From Clostridia bacterium (GTDB lineage: Bacteria; Bacillota; Clostridia; Christensenellales; CAG-1252): a DNA stretch of 50,003 bases. The stretch covers positions 1 through 50,003 of the forward strand of contig JAFSWQ010000015.1 of assembly GCA_017444385.1 (NCBI GenBank), given 5' to 3'. A program made the translations under genes and the position numbers. Every line of letters starts with the position of its first letter. The stretch's first letter is position 1. A model generated the notes under the pieces. It was not told the DNA's origin. It saw only the letters and a list, made by a program, of their open reading frames with translations, and did no database searches. Of the stretch, positions 26,985 to 35,658 are shown in pieces.

Positions 26985-27365
26985 TCGTCATGCCCACTGT
27001 CGAAACATCTCATCCGAATAAAATAAATATTAAATTACCTCTTGATAGGGGATCCTTCGACGACGGCAATAAATTGCCTGCTCAGGATGACGGTACTTGT
27101 GCTTCCTCGTTTGCCGTAACGTTTTTCTCGTCATGTTGAGCGTAGTCGAAACATCTCTTCCGATTGAAAAACCATATATAAGTAATTACGCTTGGTTAGG
27201 GGATCCCTCGACTCGTCATAGGCTTCGCTTTTACTCACCATCTACGATGGTTTCGTTGTTGCTTGCCTATTCCTCTTTCTCGCAAACGTTAAGCGTTTGC
27301 TCGAGCCCCCCCTGTCGAAACGTCTCTTCCACTGATTACTCGCGCGCGGGCATAAATAATAAAAT
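26985..27365. repeat. Repeat cluster before the coiled-coil membrane protein gene
   Basis: Noncoding. R1 units at about 26984-27015 (a shortened CTCGTCATGCCCACTGTCGA form) and 27127-27165. An R1 relative with GGGGATCCTTCGACGACGGC lies at 27048-27100. An R2 unit (27232-27308) is joined directly to a truncated R1 tail. Confidence 0.75.
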
Positions 27366-27371
27366 TTGCTA

Positions 27372-27436
27372 TTGACATTTGTTTTTAATTGCTTTATAAT
27401 GTAATATATTACACTGTAATACGACGTCCGTATTAC
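27372..27436 (+). promoter_or_regulatory. Perfect consensus promoter with two downstream palindromes
   Basis: -35 TTGACA (27372-27377), spacer 17, -10 TATAAT (27395-27400). The 12-base palindrome GTAATATATTAC (27401-27412) follows at once, then GTAATACG (27416-27423) and CGTATTAC (27429-27436) around five bases. Four GTAAT half-sites cover the start of transcription. A repressor acting on both palindromes is an inference; the second could also form an mRNA hairpin before the ribosome site. Confidence 0.7.
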
Positions 27437-27451
27437 GTTTTGGAGGATAAT

Positions 27452-28360
27452 ATGGAAGGTAAACCCGGAATTTTAGTGGTTTTAGTCATTCTCAACGTGT
27501 TGCTTATCGTAGCCGCCGCCGCTTTCGGCGTGTTGTTCGCTATCAAACAAACCATTGTATTTGCGGACTATAATCTCAACTTGTATTTCGCTATCGGTTG
27601 CTTCGGTTTCTTTATCATTTCCGCGGCGTGCACCATCGCGGCTCGCAACGCCCGTATAACCGCCGATAACACCTACGATATATTGCGTCATCTCGAATTG
27701 CTCGTTAAGAAAGAAGGAATAAGCTTATCCGATCTCGCTTTGAGAGATCAAAAGACCGCCGCCAAGATCGCGAAGAAACTTGAAGCCGATAAGCTCAAAG
27801 CCGAAAAAGCGGAAGCGCAAAAGGAAGCCGCCGAGGCTAAAGAAAGAGCGGCTCAAGAAGAGGCTAAACGCGCCGAAGAAGAAAGAGTCGCCGCCGAAGC
27901 CGCCGCTGCCGCCGCTGCCGCAGCCGCAGCCGCCGCAGAAAGCGAACCCGTAGCCGAGGCTTCTGCCGAGGAAACGCCCGCCGCACCTTCGGTTCAAGAA
28001 GAGGCTGAACCCATAGAAGAGGACGTTTCGCAAGACGTGAATTGCGGTATAGATTACGCCGACTGGAAAGCGGCGTTAGACGGCAAAATCACCTGCGGCG
28101 AATGTTCTTCCCCCGTTAAAGTCGGGCAAACCAAGACCAAAGTCGTAGTATTGCTTTGCTCGGGCGTTAAAGAAGGCAACGGCTGTTCTCAAAGCAAACC
28201 TATTCCCGTTAAGACCTTAGCCGATCAATTCTTGGATTGGTTCGACGCGTTCTTCGGCGAAAAGCCCGCTTACTTCTCGCTTACCGATTTTAACGACAAG
28301 GTCGATTCGGTTTCCATCAAGGATAAGATCTGCACCTTCACCGCGAAGGTTTCCGACTAA
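27452..28360 (+). CDS. Membrane protein with Ala/Glu/Lys coiled coil and C-terminal cysteine pairs
   Basis: 302 residues, family not recognised. Two membrane spans (about 6-28 and 38-58) precede a helical region (80-150) rich in Lys, Glu and Ala. A 13-residue poly-Ala run and an acidic Pro/Glu linker lead to a C-terminal domain (about 195-302) with CGECSSP and a later pair of cysteines in LLCSGVKEGNGC, suggesting a small zinc ribbon. The layout recalls TolA-like or spacer proteins that hold a domain away from the membrane. The start at 27452 follows GGAGG by five bases; an upstream in-frame ATG at 27389 lies inside the promoter and is rejected. Confidence 0.75.
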   Translation: MEGKPGILVVLVILNVLLIVAAAAFGVLFAIKQTIVFADYNLNLYFAIGCFGFFIISAACTIAARNARITADNTYDILRHLELLVKKEGISLSDLALRDQKTAAKIAKKLEADKLKAEKAEAQKEAAEAKERAAQEEAKRAEEERVAAEAAAAAAAAAAAAAESEPVAEASAEETPAAPSVQEEAEPIEEDVSQDVNCGIDYADWKAALDGKITCGECSSPVKVGQTKTKVVVLLCSGVKEGNGCSQSKPIPVKTLADQFLDWFDAFFGEKPAYFSLTDFNDKVDSVSIKDKICTFTAKVSD

Positions 28361-28372
28361 TCCGAATTTCAA

Positions 28373-28432
28373 AACTATCGCGAATAATCGAAACTAACCC
28401 GAATAATCGAAACTAAACCGAATATTCACACT
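28373..28432. repeat. Short tandem repeat after the coiled-coil gene
   Basis: Three to four imperfect copies of about 18-20 bases, core CGAATAATCGAAACTAA, between the stop codon and the terminator. Confidence 0.55.
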
Positions 28433-28456
28433 TAATTCCATTTACGATAAAACAAT

Positions 28457-28482
28457 ACGACCGCCAATCGGCGGTCGTTTTT
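28457..28482. terminator. Terminator between converging genes
   Basis: Nine-base stem ACGACCGCC (28457-28465) and GGCGGTCGT (28470-28478) around AATC, then TTTT. The left side is A-rich, so it may also end the AbiEii transcript arriving on the minus strand. Confidence 0.8.
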
Positions 28483-28498
28483 GTGTTTAGAGTGATAA

Positions 28499-29341
28499 TC
28501 AATTTTTAAATATTTTGTCGAGCAATTTTTCTGCGACCAAGCAGGTTTCTTCGAATTCTATTTCGGAAGCATAGTCGAAGTTCTTTTTATAATTATTCCA
28601 TTGTTTCTTCATTACCTCGCTATTTCTTACCGTGTTTAGAATGTTTTTATAGTCGGGTATAATTTGCTCGGAACCTCTTTTCTTAATCGTTGAATTTAAT
28701 GCGGTTTTGAGTTCTACGTAGTTTATTTCTTCACTCTTTATTTTGCCGAGAATATATACGTCGTAGTAGTCTCTCGGTCTTGTGTTTTGGTCGCCTCTTG
28801 CCACGATCGTTTCAAGTTTTTCCGCTAAAATCGTGGATAGATTGTACGCTAATACGTCGATAGTTCTATCTTCCATCATTAATTTGTACTTGTATTCTAT
28901 CTCTTTAGGCGTTATTTTGTCGCCTGTGGTTACGTCAAGTTTCAAAGGAACCGATATAGGCGGATAATTTGCCGAAAGGCTTACTCTGTACCCGCCGTAC
29001 TCGTCGTCTTCCCGTATTTCCCCGACGCCTTTAACGACGAAGTCGATATCATCGTCAATTTTAACGCTGACGATATCCTCTATCATTCGTCGTATCGAAT
29101 CTTCGCTTAAGGGATATCCTTTTACCGTTACGTCCATATCCATAGTTGCTCTTGAACTTAATCCAACTATCGAGGATATAAGAAGACCGCCTTTTAAGAT
29201 ATAGTTGTCTTTATATTTTGAAAGGGAAACTCTTTCCAAAAATCTTTCCAGCATATAGTTTTGTAAAACCAGTTGCGCGGATATCTTCTTTTCTTCGGAT
29301 ATCTTTTTTACTATTGATTTTAATTGCATTGCGTTTTTCAT
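28499..29341 (-). CDS. abiEii: AbiEii-type nucleotidyltransferase toxin
   Basis: 280 residues. The DUF1814 toxin half of a type IV toxin-antitoxin pair. KGGLLI...SRATMDMDV at about 50-71 is the nucleotidyltransferase signature with the catalytic acidic residues. DVTTGDKI at about 155 and AEKLETIVARG...TRPRDYYDVYIL at about 190-215 are further family blocks. Such toxins modify tRNA or other RNA and give abortive protection against phages. It overlaps the antitoxin gene by four bases. Lower G+C and more A-ending codons than neighbouring genes suggest transfer from outside. Confidence 0.9.
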   Translation of the reverse strand: MKNAMQLKSIVKKISEEKKISAQLVLQNYMLERFLERVSLSKYKDNYILKGGLLISSIVGLSSRATMDMDVTVKGYPLSEDSIRRMIEDIVSVKIDDDIDFVVKGVGEIREDDEYGGYRVSLSANYPPISVPLKLDVTTGDKITPKEIEYKYKLMMEDRTIDVLAYNLSTILAEKLETIVARGDQNTRPRDYYDVYILGKIKSEEINYVELKTALNSTIKKRGSEQIIPDYKNILNTVRNSEVMKKQWNNYKKNFDYASEIEFEETCLVAEKLLDKIFKN

Positions 29342-29931
29342 AGAAGTACCTCGAGGTAAGTTCGTAATTTCTTTTCTATTTTTAATATTTTAGCGTATTC
29401 GGATAGCAGAGGTATGTTTTTGTCTTTTCTTTTTACGTATCGTTTGAACGCGGTGGAAACGAGCTGTATATCCGTTTTGCTTTTTGTTTTCAATATATCG
29501 CAGAGCGTCCTCTCGGCGTTGTAGGCTGATACGAGGTTACCGCTTGGGGTCGCTATTTTGATCACGCCGAGTCCGTAATTCTCTTTTGTAGAAGAAGAGC
29601 ATAACACGCCGGATTTCTTTGCCCCGTCGAGATTGTATGAGTAAGGGAAAGCCATATTGTATTTGTTTGGCGTTCTGTCCGTTAAGTCGTTGAGAAACAG
29701 CGCGGTTTCAAGGCAAAAGACCCCTTTTTTGAATCGTGATTGTAGGTTTACGAATTCGTCGTCCATCGTACCGGTTAAGACGTAGACGCCTCTTGCGGCG
29801 CGTTCTAATTTGCCGATATCCGTTAGATATTTGAGAAGTCCGCGAGAAAGCCCCGCTTCGGTTATTATCGAAGAGGTTATAATTCCGTTATTCTTTTTAG
29901 CAATATTCAGTATTTCGTCGGACTTGTTCAT
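29338..29931 (-). CDS. abiEi: AbiEi-type antitoxin (winged-helix)
   Basis: 197 residues. The N-terminal winged helix (about 1-50, with SSIITEAGLSRGLLKYLTDI and LERAARGVYVL) is the AbiEi DNA-binding domain; the rest is the toxin-neutralising domain. In this family the antitoxin represses its own promoter by binding inverted repeats. AGGTGAG precedes the start. Confidence 0.88.
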   Translation of the reverse strand: MNKSDEILNIAKKNNGIITSSIITEAGLSRGLLKYLTDIGKLERAARGVYVLTGTMDDEFVNLQSRFKKGVFCLETALFLNDLTDRTPNKYNMAFPYSYNLDGAKKSGVLCSSSTKENYGLGVIKIATPSGNLVSAYNAERTLCDILKTKSKTDIQLVSTAFKRYVKRKDKNIPLLSEYAKILKIEKKLRTYLEVLL

Positions 29932-29946
29932 ACTCTCACCTATTTA

Positions 29947-29993
29947 TTGACATATACGCTTGTAATTATAGATTAAATTAGCATAAATGTCAA
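29947..29993 (-). promoter_or_regulatory. abiE promoter with flanking inverted repeat
   Basis: On the minus strand, perfect -35 TTGACA (29988-29993), spacer 17, perfect -10 TATAAT (29965-29970). A seven-base inverted repeat, TTGACAT (29947-29953) and ATGTCAA (29987-29993), brackets the -10 box, one arm being part of the -35. This suits self-repression by AbiEi. The operator role is inferred. Confidence 0.75.
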
Positions 29994-30085
29994 GTTTAAT
30001 GAAAAAGATTTTTAATTAATATTGGATAATATTAGTAATATAAGGGAAGTATTCTAAATATAGCCGTTTGATTTTTATAGGTAAA

Positions 30086-30119
30086 TTGTCTACCATTTTT
30101 TTAATTTTTCGGTAGACAA
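30086..30119. promoter_or_regulatory. Nine-base inverted repeat upstream of the WYL-like gene
   Basis: TTGTCTACC (30086-30094) and GGTAGACAA (30111-30119) with 16 T/A-rich bases between, 25 bases before the -35 box of the next gene. It could be a regulator site or a weak terminator-like hairpin. Confidence 0.55.
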
Positions 30120-30144
30120 AATTATATATTTTTTCCAAAATCTA

Positions 30145-30173
30145 TTGACAAATGAGTAGATATTTTATATACT
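30145..30173 (+). promoter_or_regulatory. Promoter of the WYL-like gene
   Basis: -35 TTGACA (30145-30150), spacer 17, -10 TATACT (30168-30173). Its position rules out the ATG at 30152 as the protein start. Confidence 0.75.
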
Positions 30174-30196
30174 TATTTCGGATAGGATGTAAAACT

Positions 30197-30946
30197 ATGT
30201 TGAGCGATAAGTTGAAGATAAGAATATCCCCCTTCGTCGGTCGGGTGATCGAGAACGACGCGCAGGCTTTCGGGTTCGTCAAAGCGGACGATACTTCCAA
30301 TAAAAACGCCTTGCTCAATAAGCTCATTCCTCAAATGCTGCGTTTGCGGCTTGCTAAAAAGGAAGAGGCGGGCAAGTTGTTAGGCGAGTACGTCCCTACC
30401 GAGAACTTTTCGCGCGTGTTTTACGTTTTGGGCAACGTCAAGGACGAGGACGAAGATCTTTCCGTCCTCACCGACGAGGTCTGGATACGCCCCTCGAAAG
30501 AGACTATGGTCGACTTTGACGAGATCGGCGAGGAACTCGGCGCGCTTTCTTCGGACGTGACTTCTTTCGTGAGAAGTTTGCTCAACGAGTATTCGCAAAT
30601 GCCGCAATACAAACGCCAAAGCGTTGTTTTCAGGGAAGAGAAGGAGCGCATTCGTTCGGCGGTGGAAAGCGGCTCGCTGTTGAGCTTCCGCTACGACGGC
30701 GAATATTCCAAGGTTTTCGCCTATAATTATATGTACGCCTATCTTCTTGACCAAAACAACTATTTGATAGGTTACGACGTTAACCGCGGGCTTATCCGTT
30801 CTTACGCGCTTTGTAAGATAGACGAGCCTCGCGTATTTCAAAAAAAATACGAACCGACTTCCCGTTTGCTCGACGAACTCGCGAAGTTTCAGGACTCTTA
30901 CGAGTACGGCGAGGACAAGGCGGTTTCATTCAAGGAGGTACAATGA
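30197..30946 (+). CDS. WYL-domain-like protein upstream of topoisomerase IV genes
   Basis: 249 residues. An N-terminal helical part (about 1-130) lacks a clear DNA-binding motif. The region from about 150 resembles a WYL domain: AVESGSLLSFRYDGEYSKVF, then YLLDQNNYLIGYDVNRGLIR with the YLxGYD and R-x-Y pattern, then SYALCKIDEPRVF. WYL domains sense ligands or nucleic acid and often regulate DNA damage or phage defence genes. The start at 30197 has AGGATG upstream. It overlaps the next small gene by ATGA. The WYL call is by pattern only. Confidence 0.65.
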   Translation: MLSDKLKIRISPFVGRVIENDAQAFGFVKADDTSNKNALLNKLIPQMLRLRLAKKEEAGKLLGEYVPTENFSRVFYVLGNVKDEDEDLSVLTDEVWIRPSKETMVDFDEIGEELGALSSDVTSFVRSLLNEYSQMPQYKRQSVVFREEKERIRSAVESGSLLSFRYDGEYSKVFAYNYMYAYLLDQNNYLIGYDVNRGLIRSYALCKIDEPRVFQKKYEPTSRLLDELAKFQDSYEYGEDKAVSFKEVQ

Positions 30947-31065
30947 GAAAGAAACAGGGAAAATTCGTTTCCACGCCTACCCCCGAGGCGTTAAAAACCC
31001 AAAAGCAAGTCATCGTCGACTACTACGTTCAAAAGCGTAAAAAGAAGACGGAAGAGAAGAAGTGA
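30943..31065 (+). CDS. Small basic protein, 40 residues
   Basis: Starts inside the WYL-like gene's stop (ATGA overlap) with GGAGG nine bases upstream. The peptide begins MRKKQGKFVSTPTPEALKTQ and ends in a Lys/Glu-rich tail (KRKKKTEEKK). No family is recognised. Translational coupling and the strong ribosome site make it a likely real gene; a small nucleic-acid-binding partner is conceivable. Confidence 0.6.
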   Translation: MRKKQGKFVSTPTPEALKTQKQVIVDYYVQKRKKKTEEKK

Positions 31066-31086
31066 AAATTTTTACCCTTTTCACGG

Positions 31087-31115
31087 TTGACTGAATCCCG
31101 CCGATCTTAGATAAT
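31087..31115 (+). promoter_or_regulatory. Promoter for parE-parC
   Basis: -35 TTGACT (31087-31092), spacer 17, -10 GATAAT (31110-31115). A tight GCGTTTCAAACGC hairpin lies in the leader at about 31132-31144. Confidence 0.55.
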
Positions 31116-31182
31116 AGAGCGAGCGGCAAAAGCGTTTCAAACGCCTTAACTAAAAAAATAACACTATACGGAGAAATATATT

Positions 31183-33150
31183 TTGAGCGATTACGAAGTA
31201 TTGAAAGAACAAAAAATTGACGTTTTGGAAGGACTCGAAGGTATTCGTATGCGTCCTTCTATGTACGTCGGCGACGTGGAGTCGGGCGGACTTCACCACT
31301 TGGCGAGAGAGATCATCGACAACAGCGTCGACGAAATTGCGAACGACTACGGCGATATATGCAAAGTCATTCTTTGGGAAGACGGCAGTTTGTCGGTAGA
31401 GGACAACGGCAGAGGCATACCCGTGGAAATCCACCCCAAATTAGGCGTTTCCTCTTTGGAAATAGTCTTTACCAAGATGCACGCCGGCGGTAAATTCCAT
31501 AACGATAACTACAAGTTTTCGGGCGGTTTGCATGGCTTGGGCGCTTCGGCGGTCAACGCGCTCTCGAAGTGGCTTGAAGTCTACGTTTGGAAAAACGGCG
31601 TCGAATACTATCAAAAATTCCGTTCCTACACCGACAAATCGGGCGCCGTTCACAGCGGTATTCCCATCGCGCCTTGCGCGCCTACCGGCAAGAAGTACCC
31701 TAAGGAAAAGCACGGCACTTTAATTAGATTTTTGCCGGATCCAAGCGTTATGACGGTGACCGAATTCGACTTCGATAACCTTGCTAACTTCCTTCAACAA
31801 AAGGCGTTTTTGAATAAAAATGCAACCTTCTCGTTAGAGGACAAGCGTCACAAAGATGACGACGAAGCCCCATCTTACGTGGAATATTGCTACAAGGACG
31901 GCATAATCGACCTTATGAAATTCGTCAACGAAGGCGAAAAACTCATAATGGACGATATAATCCATATCGAAACCAAAGAAGAGAAGCGCGAACTCGAAAT
32001 CGCCATTCAATACACAGACACCGACGAAGAGAGATTTTTCTCTTACGTCAACAATATTCCCACCACGGACGGCGATCACTGCTCGGGTTTCAAGGCGGCG
32101 TTTACCTCGGTTTTGAACGACTTGGCGAGAAAGACCAAGCAGTTGAAGGACAACGAAGAAAACCTTTCGGGCGAGGACTATCGCGTGGGTATGAACGTCG
32201 TTCTTACCGTTAAAATGCAGGACTTGGAATTCACCAGCCAAATCAAGCAAAAGGTGGTAAATCGCGACCTCAACACCTACGTCCAAACCGCCACCAAAGC
32301 GGGGCTTGAAGAGTATTTCGGTAGGAATAAATACAACGCTAAAATCGCGGACGCCATCATCGCGAGGGCGAAAGAAGTCCGCCTTGCCCGCTTGACTTAC
32401 AAGAAGTCGAGAGAGGTCAACCGCAAAGGCGCAGGCGCGGCTTTGCTTGCCAAACTCGCACCTTGTCGCGGTAAAAAAGCCGAACTCAACGAGATATTCA
32501 TAGTCGAGGGCGATTCGGCAGGCGGCACCGCAAAACAATGCCGCGATAGCAATATCCAAGCGGTTTTGCCTTTAAGAGGTAAGGTCATTAACGCGGAAAA
32601 ATCCAGCGAACATAAGCTTCTCGACAACGAAGAGATCCGCACGATGATAGCGGCTTTCGGCACGGGTTACGGCAGGGATTTCAATATCGCCAACCTCAAA
32701 TACGACAAGATAGTTATTCTCGCGGACGCAGACCAAGACGGCGGACACATACGGTCGCTGCTCATAACCTTCTTCTATAAATATATGCGTCCTTTGCTCA
32801 CCGAAGGGCACGTGTATATAGGTATGCCCCCTCTTTACCGCCTTGCCAATAAGTCGAAAGTAGCGTACGTTTATTCGGATAAAGAACTCGAAGACGCCAT
32901 AAAAGAGATGGGCAGAGTCACCGAAAAACAGCGTTACAAAGGTCTTGGCGAAATGAACAAAGAGCAATTATGGGCTACCACGATGAACCCGGCGACGCGT
33001 TCACTGACGAGAGTAGTTATCGACGACGAAATGAGCGCGAAAAAGATGATAAATACGTTCATGGGCGAAGACGCCGACGTGCGTAAAGAGTACATCAGCC
33101 GCCACGCGGACTTTAACAAGGTAGACACCTTCGAGAGAAAAGAGGACTAA
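31183..33150 (+). CDS. parE: DNA topoisomerase IV subunit B (ParE/GyrB family)
   Basis: ATPase subunit of a type IIA topoisomerase, 655 residues like B. subtilis ParE. GHKL ATPase motifs: REIIDNSVDE, VEDNGRGIPVE and SGGLHGLGASAVNALS. The TOPRIM part has EGDSAGG and LADADQDGGHI. The C terminus QRYKGLGEMN is standard. The start is TTG with GGAG nine bases upstream. Sequence alone does not firmly separate ParE from GyrB. The partner gene directly after it lacks a clear gyrase box, so I favour topoisomerase IV. Confidence 0.88.
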   Translation: MSDYEVLKEQKIDVLEGLEGIRMRPSMYVGDVESGGLHHLAREIIDNSVDEIANDYGDICKVILWEDGSLSVEDNGRGIPVEIHPKLGVSSLEIVFTKMHAGGKFHNDNYKFSGGLHGLGASAVNALSKWLEVYVWKNGVEYYQKFRSYTDKSGAVHSGIPIAPCAPTGKKYPKEKHGTLIRFLPDPSVMTVTEFDFDNLANFLQQKAFLNKNATFSLEDKRHKDDDEAPSYVEYCYKDGIIDLMKFVNEGEKLIMDDIIHIETKEEKRELEIAIQYTDTDEERFFSYVNNIPTTDGDHCSGFKAAFTSVLNDLARKTKQLKDNEENLSGEDYRVGMNVVLTVKMQDLEFTSQIKQKVVNRDLNTYVQTATKAGLEEYFGRNKYNAKIADAIIARAKEVRLARLTYKKSREVNRKGAGAALLAKLAPCRGKKAELNEIFIVEGDSAGGTAKQCRDSNIQAVLPLRGKVINAEKSSEHKLLDNEEIRTMIAAFGTGYGRDFNIANLKYDKIVILADADQDGGHIRSLLITFFYKYMRPLLTEGHVYIGMPPLYRLANKSKVAYVYSDKELEDAIKEMGRVTEKQRYKGLGEMNKEQLWATTMNPATRSLTRVVIDDEMSAKKMINTFMGEDADVRKEYISRHADFNKVDTFERKED

Positions 33151-33153
33151 ACT

Positions 33154-35577
33154 ATGGACGAAAACACCGTAAGCACTCATAAAATTATAGATAAGAATTT
33201 AGAATCGGTCATGCACGAAGCCATGATGCCGTACGCCGAGTACGTCATTATGGACAGAGCTATACCTCGTTTGGAAGACGGCTTGAAACCCGTTCAAAGA
33301 AGGGTTTTGTACGCAATGTACGAACTCGGGAACACCCCCGACAAGCCTTATAAGAAATGCGCGAGAATAGTAGGCGAATGCTTGGGTAAATTCCACCCCC
33401 ACGGCGACACCTCGGTTTACGACGCTTTGGCGCGTCTTGCTCAAGACTTCAATATGGGCGAGATATTGGTGGACGGTCAGGGCAACTTCGGTTCGGCGGA
33501 CGGCGATAAACCCGCCGCAATGCGTTATACCGAAGCGCGTCTTGCGCCTCTTGCTCTTGAAATGCTTCGCGACCTCGACAAAAACACCGTTCCGTTCTCC
33601 GCCAACTTCGACAACACCCAAAAGGAACCCGCGCTTTTGCCGGGTAGATTCCCCAATCTCTTGGTAAACGGCGCGAGCGGCATCGCGATAGGTCTTGCGA
33701 CGAGCATACCCACCCACAACCTCGGCGAAGTCATCGACGGCACCATCGCGTATATCGAAAGCCTTATCAAGAAAAAACCCCTTTCGTTAGACGAAATTAT
33801 GCAGTATATCCCCGCGCCCGACTTCTCGACGGGCGGCGAAATAATCCCCCTTCAAATAAGGCAAGCCTACGAAACGGGCAAAGGAAAAATACTCATTCGC
33901 GCTAAATTCAAGATAGAAAGAGAGGGCGAAAAACGCAATATCGTGTTCACCGAATTCCCCTATCAAACCAACAAACAGGATATCGTCAAGAAGATACTCG
34001 AAGACAAGGAGAAGGGCAAAGAGGCGTTCGATCCCATCAGCGACGTTGTTGACGAATCGGATAGAGAAGGTATCCGCGTCGTCGTGAAACTCGTCAAAAA
34101 CGCCAACATAGGCGCGGTATTGAGAGCGTTGTACAAGTACAGCGACCTTGCCAAGAGTTTCAGCTTCAATATGGTGGCGATTGCGGGCGGCAAACCCAAA
34201 CTTTTGAGCCTCATATCCATTCTCGACCATTACGCGAAGTACCAACGCGACCTCATCAAAAAGCGTTCGGAATTCGACCTTTCGAAGGCGAAAGAAAGAG
34301 CGGAAATACTCGGCGGATTACTTATCGCCATCAACAATATCGACGAAGTTATAAAGATAATCAAGAAAGCGCGCACCACTTCGGACGCGAAGTCCACGTT
34401 GAGAGTGAGATTTTCTCTATCCGAAAAGCAAGCCAACGCCATTCTTGAAATGCAATTAAGACGTTTGACTTCGCTCGAAATAGACGACCTCAAAAACGAG
34501 ATCGCCGCTTTGACCAAGCTCATCGCCGACTTAACTGCTATCGTAGGCAGCGAAACGCGTCAATACAGAGTGGTAATAGACGAACTCAAAGAAATACGGC
34601 GTAAATACGGATCACCTCGCCGATCTTTCATATCCTCCAATGAAGACGAGGTGATCGACGCCGCCGTGAACGCGATATCCACCACTTCTCAAGGTTACTT
34701 GCTCACCCGCGCCAACGGTACCGTCGTGTTCGTCAAAAACAGCAGTTTCGGTACGTCGAATAGGGAAGCGTCGGCATTCGACTCCGCTTCGGCAGTAGTG
34801 GACGTTCAACCCTGTAAAAACGACACCGTCCTTTACGCGTTCACCGATAAAGGCAATTACGTTCGCGTCTATACCGACAGCATAGGTTGTTCGCGTATGC
34901 GTGATAAAGGATTCTCGGCTCGCGCTCTCTCGCCTCAAGCGAAAGCCGACGAGAAGATAGTCAAGGCGTTCACCGTAGTTGAAGGCGAAGAAGATAGTAT
35001 CACCATCGCTCACTTCACCTCGAGCGGCAACGTAAGATACTGCAAACTTTCCGAATACGTGGACGAGAAGATCGAATACGCCCCCGCGGTCAAGTTGAAG
35101 AACGGCGAAGAAAGGGTGATTGCGGTCGAGATAGTGACCTCGGACAAGATAGTTATGATATCCAAGAAAGGCTACGGCGTCAAAGTGGACGGCAGCGACG
35201 TTATGGTCAAGGGCAAACTAACGTTAGGTTCGAGCGTTATGAAGGTCGGGGACGACGATCAAGCGATATTCGCGGCGTTTATGAAGGACGACGAGGAATT
35301 GATATTGGTCGGCTCTTCCGGTCACGGCAAGCGTATGACGGTTTCTAATATCCCCGAACTCAACAAGAATTGCCGCGGAAGTACGGTACTCGCGGGGCTT
35401 ATCTACGCGGCGAAATGCGTTCGCGACGACTCGCTTATCATAAACAACGCGGATAAGGGCTTGCGTTTCGTAGCCCTCAAAGACGTTATCCTCGAAGATA
35501 TCTACGATAAAGGCGACTATTTATTAGACGAACTCGGCTACAAGATAGACTCGGTAACCATTCACAAGATAAGTTAA
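33154..35577 (+). CDS. parC: DNA topoisomerase IV subunit A (ParC/GyrA family)
   Basis: 807 residues, ParC length. The breakage-reunion domain carries catalytic Tyr125 in AAMRYTEARL. The quinolone-contact region HPHGDTSVYD has Thr86 and Asp90 at the positions of E. coli GyrA Ser83 and Asp87; Thr there is a less common residue. The C-terminal beta-pinwheel (about 505-800) has no recognisable QRRGGKG gyrase box, which fits decatenation rather than supercoiling. It follows parE by three bases. Confidence 0.88.
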   Translation: MDENTVSTHKIIDKNLESVMHEAMMPYAEYVIMDRAIPRLEDGLKPVQRRVLYAMYELGNTPDKPYKKCARIVGECLGKFHPHGDTSVYDALARLAQDFNMGEILVDGQGNFGSADGDKPAAMRYTEARLAPLALEMLRDLDKNTVPFSANFDNTQKEPALLPGRFPNLLVNGASGIAIGLATSIPTHNLGEVIDGTIAYIESLIKKKPLSLDEIMQYIPAPDFSTGGEIIPLQIRQAYETGKGKILIRAKFKIEREGEKRNIVFTEFPYQTNKQDIVKKILEDKEKGKEAFDPISDVVDESDREGIRVVVKLVKNANIGAVLRALYKYSDLAKSFSFNMVAIAGGKPKLLSLISILDHYAKYQRDLIKKRSEFDLSKAKERAEILGGLLIAINNIDEVIKIIKKARTTSDAKSTLRVRFSLSEKQANAILEMQLRRLTSLEIDDLKNEIAALTKLIADLTAIVGSETRQYRVVIDELKEIRRKYGSPRRSFISSNEDEVIDAAVNAISTTSQGYLLTRANGTVVFVKNSSFGTSNREASAFDSASAVVDVQPCKNDTVLYAFTDKGNYVRVYTDSIGCSRMRDKGFSARALSPQAKADEKIVKAFTVVEGEEDSITIAHFTSSGNVRYCKLSEYVDEKIEYAPAVKLKNGEERVIAVEIVTSDKIVMISKKGYGVKVDGSDVMVKGKLTLGSSVMKVGDDDQAIFAAFMKDDEELILVGSSGHGKRMTVSNIPELNKNCRGSTVLAGLIYAAKCVRDDSLIINNADKGLRFVALKDVILEDIYDKGDYLLDELGYKIDSVTIHKIS

Positions 35578-35655
35578 AAAGAGTACGTCATCGTGAGCAA
35601 CGTCGAGGGATCCCATAACGCGCGAAGATAATTCGCTCCGCTCAAATGATAACTC
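35578..35655. repeat. Single R1 unit after parC
   Basis: GTACGTCATCGTGAGCAACG then TCGAGGGATCCCATAACG is an R1 variant (about 35583-35622). A short R4-tail fragment (AATTCGCTCCGCTC) follows. No gene. Confidence 0.6.
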
Positions 35656-35658
35656 ACC

